Source of the DNA: Hyphomicrobium sp. | GTDB lineage: Bacteria > Pseudomonadota > Alphaproteobacteria > Rhizobiales > Hyphomicrobiaceae | Reading direction: 5' to 3' | DNA: 64,000 nt | NCBI GenBank assembly: GCA_019751875.1 | Contig: JAIEMV010000004.1 | Location: 246,276 to 310,275, forward strand | In this document: piece after piece, positions 59,608 to 64,000 of the stretch | Layout of the letters: each line of letters starts with the position of its first letter | How positions within the stretch are numbered: the stretch's first letter is position 1 | Notes under the pieces: model-generated | Database searches by the model: none | What the model was told of the DNA's origin: nothing | The model's input: only the letters and a program-made list of their open reading frames with translations | Translations under genes and position numbers: made by a program

Positions 59608-61083
59608 TCACTGCGAGATATGCAATTCCGTAATCTGGTCGGCAATCGTCTCGAAGGTCGTCAAGAGGCCCTCCGGATCGTCGGCGGTCATGAATCTCGA
59701 CGGATCGCTTGCGCAGTTCCTGATCATTTCGATCGTCTCCGGGTCGCTGACTGAGAACGCGACCGAAAAGATCTCAATGCCGTCGGCCTTGGCGTTCGCG
59801 CAGGTGTCCACGGTCAAGCTGTTGGCGGTCCTGCGATGCGCCGTCGACGCGCGGGCATCGCGCGTGTGCGCTGGATAACTCGGCCCCCTCGTGTTCGCGC
59901 CGTCCGTCATGAACACCATCACCTTGCGGATGCCCTGCGTACCTTTGACCACGCCCTGATCGAATGGCGCCTCGTTGGTGAGCGCATACCAGCCCCAGAG
60001 AACGCCGGGCTGCGTATACGTTTCACTGTTCGCCGTCGTCACGTTCAGCGATTCGATCTCGCTAAGGACTGCGTCCTTGTCGCTCGTCAGCGGGGTGATC
60101 GGGCGCGGGCATGCGGTGACATTCATCAGGCCCGGAATGAGCCGACCGGGTCCAACATCGCTCCGCGTATCGAACGGATTGTCGCGAGACCCCACGCAGC
60201 CGCTCCAGCGGCGGTTCGAAGTGGGTGTGTTGCACCGCCACTGCCGAGGGCCGTTCGGAACCGACTCGACACAGACGTCCCTTGTGCCGGTCTGCGGCAC
60301 ACCGTCAATGTATGACGTGGTCGTTCTCCGCTCCGTGCGCACGCAGCGTGTGGGTTGATGCCAGTCGCAAACTTCATTCCCGACCCGTCTCGAGTCATCT
60401 TCGACCGAGAGCCAACTCGCCGACCGGTTGCCAAGTCCCACGTTGACGTACTGGCTGAAGGGCACGACGGCGATCTTCGGCCTTTCGTCTTCGCTGACGC
60501 GTTCGCTTCCCTCGAACACGATATCGACCAGCCGGGATGCGGCCTCGCGCAGCGCCTCGATTTTGGGGCCGCTCATCGACCACGTGTTATCGACGACGAG
60601 CGCGATTTCGGCCGTCGTGCGCGCTTTGAGCGCGACGCTTTCGACCTGCGCGGGCAGCTTATCAATTCCGATCAGAGGGAGAAACTTGGTCGGAACGTCG
60701 AGTTGCGCTTCCGCGAGGATCTGGCCGTCTTCGTCCTTGCTGAACGTCGTCTGCGCATCCGTGAGATCCATGCGCGACGACCATGTTTCCGAGAATACGC
60801 GTGTTCCAAGTTCGTCGACGTCGGTCTCTTCGTCTTTTCTGGACCGCACGGCCACTGCCAGCGTCGCCGCGTCGAGGGCCGATTGAAGACGCGTGCGCTC
60901 GTTGATCGCCACGGCCACGTCGACGACCCCTCCGCTGATGGCCACGAGGACCAGCGCGATGACGGCGAATGGCACCATGATGCCGCCGGCGTCCTCGTGC
61001 CAGATTTGCAGCACCCTGCGCCATGACGCTCCGCCAGCCCGCGAAGGCCGTGCTTCGGCTGTGGAATGGAAGGTCTCGCGCAT
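59608..61083 (-). CDS. TadG-like protein with von Willebrand factor A domain
   Basis: A 491-residue membrane-anchored exported protein related to TadG/TadE of Flp (tight adherence) pilus systems. After a cytoplasmic N terminus there is one membrane helix (GGIMVPFAVIALVLVAISGG) with the TadE-like sequence VVDVAVAINERTRLQSALDA. A vWA domain with metal-site pattern DNTWSMSG and MVFMTDGAN follows. A long Cys- and Arg-rich insertion (about residues 235-310) interrupts the vWA fold. ATG 61083 is chosen; the frame opens nine codons earlier. No other tad gene is in the window. Confidence 0.87.
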   Translation of the reverse strand: MRETFHSTAEARPSRAGGASWRRVLQIWHEDAGGIMVPFAVIALVLVAISGGVVDVAVAINERTRLQSALDAATLAVAVRSRKDEETDVDELGTRVFSETWSSRMDLTDAQTTFSKDEDGQILAEAQLDVPTKFLPLIGIDKLPAQVESVALKARTTAEIALVVDNTWSMSGPKIEALREAASRLVDIVFEGSERVSEDERPKIAVVPFSQYVNVGLGNRSASWLSVEDDSRRVGNEVCDWHQPTRCVRTERRTTTSYIDGVPQTGTRDVCVESVPNGPRQWRCNTPTSNRRWSGCVGSRDNPFDTRSDVGPGRLIPGLMNVTACPRPITPLTSDKDAVLSEIESLNVTTANSETYTQPGVLWGWYALTNEAPFDQGVVKGTQGIRKVMVFMTDGANTRGPSYPAHTRDARASTAHRRTANSLTVDTCANAKADGIEIFSVAFSVSDPETIEMIRNCASDPSRFMTADDPEGLLTTFETIADQITELHISQ

Positions 61084-61316
61084 GTGCTGCTCTCCGGTTG
61101 CAAGCAGCACAACTTAAGGGCCCCGAAAACTTGCCGGTCAAAAGTACCGTGGGATTAACGTTTGGGATCCGTTAAGATAGGGGGTCGGCGGAAGGTCTGG
61201 GTGCGGCGTTGCGCAAGGACTCCTCGAAGGTCGCAACGATCAGCTCTCGACCCCGGCGGCGTCAGCCCCGGTGCGACCGCAGCGGCGAAGTGCTGGTGGA
61301 GGCGATGGCGGATGCT

Positions 61317-61360
61317 GGGGTGCGGATGGGAAGCAGGGGTAGGGGATGGGGTATGGGCGG
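61317..61360 (+). repeat. G-rich tract at the left edge of the AT-rich cassette
   Basis: Six runs of three or four G residues occur within 44 bases, just before the TIR gene, so the plus strand (and the mRNA leader) could form a G-quadruplex. The part at 61339-61360 (GTAGGGGA, one base, GGGG, three bases, GGGCGG) recurs inverted at 63812-63833. Confidence 0.6.
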
Positions 61361-61381
61361 TTGTAACTTAATGGTGCAATC

Positions 61382-62539
61382 ATGGCTTTATATGAATTGA
61401 TCATTCTAGGTTCTCCAAAGCCCAAGCAAGTCGTATCGATTACGAAAGCAATTAAAGAAGTTGCAAAAGACTTCGAACTCGACTTTCCTCAAGATATAGC
61501 AGTTTTGACCTCAACGCAATTTGCCGACCACGAATTAAAGGCATGCAGTACGGCGCTTTACTTTGGTGGAACTATAACCACCGATTCTCAGATCATCAGC
61601 ACTCTCGAAGCCGAGAAAGTACCCATCATTCCCATTGTTCAACAGGGAGACAGTTTTGGAAGTTCTATTCCAAGTTCTATATCCGCGACTAACGCTTATT
61701 TCGTTTCCACCGGAGATCCTCATCTAAAGGCGTTAGCAGCACTTTCTTGCGAGAGCTTGGGTTTATTGAGAAAACAGCGGCGTGTCTTTATTAGCTATCG
61801 CAGAATGGACTCTCGTGAAGTTGCCGTACAGCTTTTCGATCAACTGAGCGCTCGAGGATTTGACGTATTCCTGGACACCCACGACATTCGACCTGGCGAA
61901 CCATTTCAAGAGGTACTTTGGCATCGGCTTGTCGATAGTGATGTTGTAATCATGCTGGACACGACTAATTACTTTGCAAGCAAATGGACGAAGCAGGAAC
62001 TAGGACGCGCGCTTTTAAAACGCATTCATATACTCAGACTTGTGTGGCCAAATCACAAAGCCTCGCGGCATCTGTCGCTTAGCGAAACGATAACATTGAA
62101 ACGGCGCGACATCAGCGCGGACAAAACACTGACTGATGGCATCGTAGATTTGGTCATCGCACGAACCGAGCGTCTCCGGAGCCGAAGCATCGCCACTCGA
62201 CACCTCGAAATAAATGGAAAACTGAGAATTGAAGTCGAGCGGATGGGAGGCACCTTTGAAGGCATTGGTTTGCATCGCTCAGCCGCACTCACATTACCTA
62301 ATGGCTTAAAGGTTCAAGCCTATCCCGTTGTTGGCGTGCCTAGTGCTGAAACGCTAAACGATATCCACAGCAAGGCGAAAACGGCTGGCAAGCACGACAC
62401 GCCTTGCCTTGTATACGATGATCTTGGAATTCGAGACCTCTGGCTTAAGCACTTAGGCTGGCTAAGTTCCAACATCACGTGTGTGCGAAGTTTGAAAGTT
62501 AGCAATGCCAGCTGGGAACTTGCCCAATGGGACAGTTAA
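61382..62539 (+). CDS. TIR-domain protein with unknown N- and C-terminal domains
   Basis: A 385-residue protein. A TIR domain lies in the middle (about 133-265): RRVFISYRRMDSREVAVQLF, then FDVFLDTHDIRPGE, and the helix SKWTKQELGRAL. In that helix E206 after W202 is the candidate catalytic glutamate of NAD-consuming TIR enzymes. The N-terminal 130 residues look like a second Rossmannoid domain (ALYFGGTITTDSQ, KVPIIPIVQQ) that I cannot assign. The C-terminal 110 residues are also unassigned. Base composition is far more AT-rich than flanking genes, indicating transfer. It overlaps the next gene by 13 bases. A role in NAD-based immune signalling is inferred. Confidence 0.85.
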   Translation: MALYELIILGSPKPKQVVSITKAIKEVAKDFELDFPQDIAVLTSTQFADHELKACSTALYFGGTITTDSQIISTLEAEKVPIIPIVQQGDSFGSSIPSSISATNAYFVSTGDPHLKALAALSCESLGLLRKQRRVFISYRRMDSREVAVQLFDQLSARGFDVFLDTHDIRPGEPFQEVLWHRLVDSDVVIMLDTTNYFASKWTKQELGRALLKRIHILRLVWPNHKASRHLSLSETITLKRRDISADKTLTDGIVDLVIARTERLRSRSIATRHLEINGKLRIEVERMGGTFEGIGLHRSAALTLPNGLKVQAYPVVGVPSAETLNDIHSKAKTAGKHDTPCLVYDDLGIRDLWLKHLGWLSSNITCVRSLKVSNASWELAQWDS

Positions 62540-63201
62540 GTGGAAGTGGTGCAGTTTTTCTATCCGCGAGCGTCCCCGATAATTCATCTGAGAATTTCGT
62601 TGGTGAAGGTGACAGCGCGGCAATAGCTGCTGCTGTCTCCGGTTTATTGTACGTTACGCTTGGTAGACGGAAACTGGTTTGGGGGGGGCACCCGGCTATC
62701 ACTCCAATGGTCTGGGCATTTTGCGAATCAATGGAAGTAGACTATGGCGCCTGGGTGAAGCTTTTTCAGAGCGATCTATTTGAAGACGATTTCCCGGAAG
62801 AGAACGCCTTTTTTAAAAATGTGACATTAACAAAGAGAAGTCCCCTTGGACTAGAGAAAAGCCTAGAAATAATGCGCGAACAGATGATTTCCGAAACCGC
62901 TCTTGAAGCTGCTGTCTTTATCGGAGGCATGAAAGGTGTTCTTGTAGAATATAAAATGATTAGAGAGTACGCACCATCGATCAAAATACTTCCTCTGGCA
63001 ACCACTGGGGGAGCTGCGTCACTGATAGCTTTGCAGGGTGAATTTCCTACCAAGTTCAGCCGGGAAATGGATTACGTCGCTCTTTTCCATGAGGAGTTAG
63101 AGGTTGATTTCGACGAACGCCGCTATCGTTCACCTTCGGCGCAACCCAAAAACGTAGTGCAGCGTCTTGAGAACCCAAGACAGAATAAAAAACCAAAATA
63201 G
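62527..63201 (+). CDS. SLOG-superfamily protein
   Basis: A 224-residue soluble protein that I assign to the SLOG (SMF/DprA-LOG) superfamily by its Rossmann-like motifs: VFLSASVP at residues 10-17, GGHPAITP at 53-60, AVFIGGMKGVLVEY at 129-142 and LPLATTGGAA at 155-164. SLOG domains bind nucleotide-derived ligands; the SLOG domain of Thoeris ThsA senses a cyclic ADP-ribose isomer made by a TIR protein. The start overlaps the TIR gene by 13 bases, so the two are translationally coupled. No effector domain is visible; the last 35 residues are a polar, probably disordered tail. Confidence 0.75.
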   Translation: MGQLSGSGAVFLSASVPDNSSENFVGEGDSAAIAAAVSGLLYVTLGRRKLVWGGHPAITPMVWAFCESMEVDYGAWVKLFQSDLFEDDFPEENAFFKNVTLTKRSPLGLEKSLEIMREQMISETALEAAVFIGGMKGVLVEYKMIREYAPSIKILPLATTGGAASLIALQGEFPTKFSREMDYVALFHEELEVDFDERRYRSPSAQPKNVVQRLENPRQNKKPK

Positions 63202-63231
63202 TAGTAGCGGGCGGCTATGACGCCGCCAAAT

Positions 63232-63723
63232 TCACACATTGTTTCGTATCTCAATCGCTTCCTCTACGGCGGCTGCGAGATATGTTTTGATCCAATCGTA
63301 GCGTTCTTGGCTGGTACTTCCAGACGGATCATAACACTTTACCAAGCTCGACAACTTTTTTGATCCCACATCTATATAATCGAAGGGATTGGCACCCTTA
63401 GCTGCAATTTCTTTATCGGCGTTTTTCAAACCATGTATGTGAATACCAACTACACCTTTCTTTTCGTTCCACGCCTTGACGATTTCGTAGTTAATCCACT
63501 TGCGATTGGCAGTTTCGAACCCTGCCAACACAACTACGCAAGATCTACCGTCCATCTGTTCATCAATCCATTTTTTGATCGCTGCATCTCCGCCGTTTGT
63601 GATTGATTCCCAATCATTATCGGGAGCAGGGACGTTACCTTCAATTGCTCCTATGCTGCGAACCGTGGCAGCTCGCCAATTGTCAGGTTTGTAATGAAAA
63701 CTATAAAAGCACTTTCGAGCCAT
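63232..63723 (-). CDS. ThsB-like TIR protein (DUF1863)
   Basis: A 163-residue protein convergent with the TIR-SLOG pair, 30 bases from it. The opening CFYSFHYKPDNWRAATVRSI, the helix NRKWINYEIVKAW with candidate catalytic E80, and VVGIHIHGLKNADKEIAAKG then ANPFDYI match, from memory, the ThsB proteins of Thoeris. ThsB makes a cyclic ADP-ribose-type signal after phage infection. ATG 63723 has a GGAGGTG ribosome binding site; the frame opens 11 codons earlier. AT-rich like the preceding two genes. An alternative is a solitary DUF1863 protein unrelated to its neighbours. Confidence 0.85.
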   Translation of the reverse strand: MARKCFYSFHYKPDNWRAATVRSIGAIEGNVPAPDNDWESITNGGDAAIKKWIDEQMDGRSCVVVLAGFETANRKWINYEIVKAWNEKKGVVGIHIHGLKNADKEIAAKGANPFDYIDVGSKKLSSLVKCYDPSGSTSQERYDWIKTYLAAAVEEAIEIRNNV

Positions 63724-64000
63724 CTTCACCTCCCACTTGGAACATATAGTGAACAATAGTCTGTGTGCGTTGGAAGTTCAACAAGATTTATAAATTTTTT
63801 TCGACTTATCCCCGCCCTTTCCCCCTCCCCTACACTCGCCGTCATCTCCGTCCCTCCTGAAGGGGGCGTCGCTTAAGAGGCGTCTTGTGACGTGGGGCGG
63901 GGTGCAGTGTCGCTGACGGAGGGTCGCATCCTCTCTCGGTGAGGCTCGGATCGGCCGCCTGCTGGAACGCAGGACGCGAAGAACGCGCTGAAACGTCGAT
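63724..64000. other. Right flank of the cassette, no gene seen
   Basis: A short AT-rich stretch (63724-63809) holds the presumed promoter of the ThsB-like gene. Then comes a C-rich tract at 63810-63833 that is the inverted counterpart of the G-rich tract at 61339. From about 63834 composition returns to the GC-rich background. A direct repeat of GGCGTC flanks CGCTTAAGA near 63860. No open frame with recognisable similarity reaches the window edge. Confidence 0.5.

Overview
The window is high-GC chromosomal DNA from an alphaproteobacterium, most likely of the Hyphomicrobiales (Rhizobiales) and perhaps Hyphomicrobiaceae-like. The evidence is gene content and order: GapR (DUF2312), CpdR, HdaA, the DUF2066 / CDP-alcohol transferase / hdaA / ppk / ppx / rnd / aspS neighbourhood beside purM, DUF1036 next to pyruvate kinase, a meso-DAP type MurE, and an alphaproteobacterial ROSE thermometer. 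The genus cannot be fixed from sequence alone.

Layout. 20-9277 (minus): a tightly packed peptidoglycan precursor and division operon, murE-murF-mraY-murD-ftsW-murG-murC, starting at murE with no ftsI before it. 9873-25394: housekeeping genes, namely a small secreted protein, aspS, rnd, a DnaJ-type co-chaperone, ppk-ppx, hdaA, a CDP-alcohol phosphatidyltransferase, a DUF2066 protein, purM, pepF and a small gene that looks frameshifted. 25603-32080: an orphan sigma-54 activator, an L,D-transpeptidase and a TonB-dependent receptor. 32425-35535: agmatine deiminase and N-carbamoylputrescine amidase (agmatine to putrescine), a DUF4186 protein and an AbrB-type antitoxin/Doc toxin pair. 35722-42134: periplasmic M15 peptidase-like protein, OxyR, GapR, MltB-type transglycosylase, an SGNH (DUF459) protein and a short ribosome hibernation factor. 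42300-48545: glutamate synthase gltBD. 49084-59576: a heat-shock-controlled Hsp20 gene, a lipase-like hydrolase, hisN-type phosphatase, two tandem sRNA-like elements, two N-formylglutamate amidohydrolase paralogues, cpdR, tRNA-Val, rpmJ, a TPR protein, pyk, DUF1036 and glycerate kinase. 59608-61083: a solitary TadG-like pilus/secretion protein.

The most unusual region is the right end (about 61340-63833). Its base composition is clearly more AT-rich than its surroundings. It carries a TIR-domain gene overlapping a SLOG-like gene, and convergent to them a ThsB-type (DUF1863) TIR gene. This resembles a Thoeris-type NAD-signalling defence system, but there is no SIR2-SLOG ThsA inside the window. 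The cassette is bracketed by near-identical G-rich sequences in inverted orientation.

Other non-coding features that stand out are a well-formed ROSE RNA thermometer with a sigma-32-type promoter before hsp20, two copies of an sRNA-like element with an anti-Shine-Dalgarno motif, a dispersed family of palindromic repeats with compensatory changes, and a perfect palindromic operator before the toxin-antitoxin pair.
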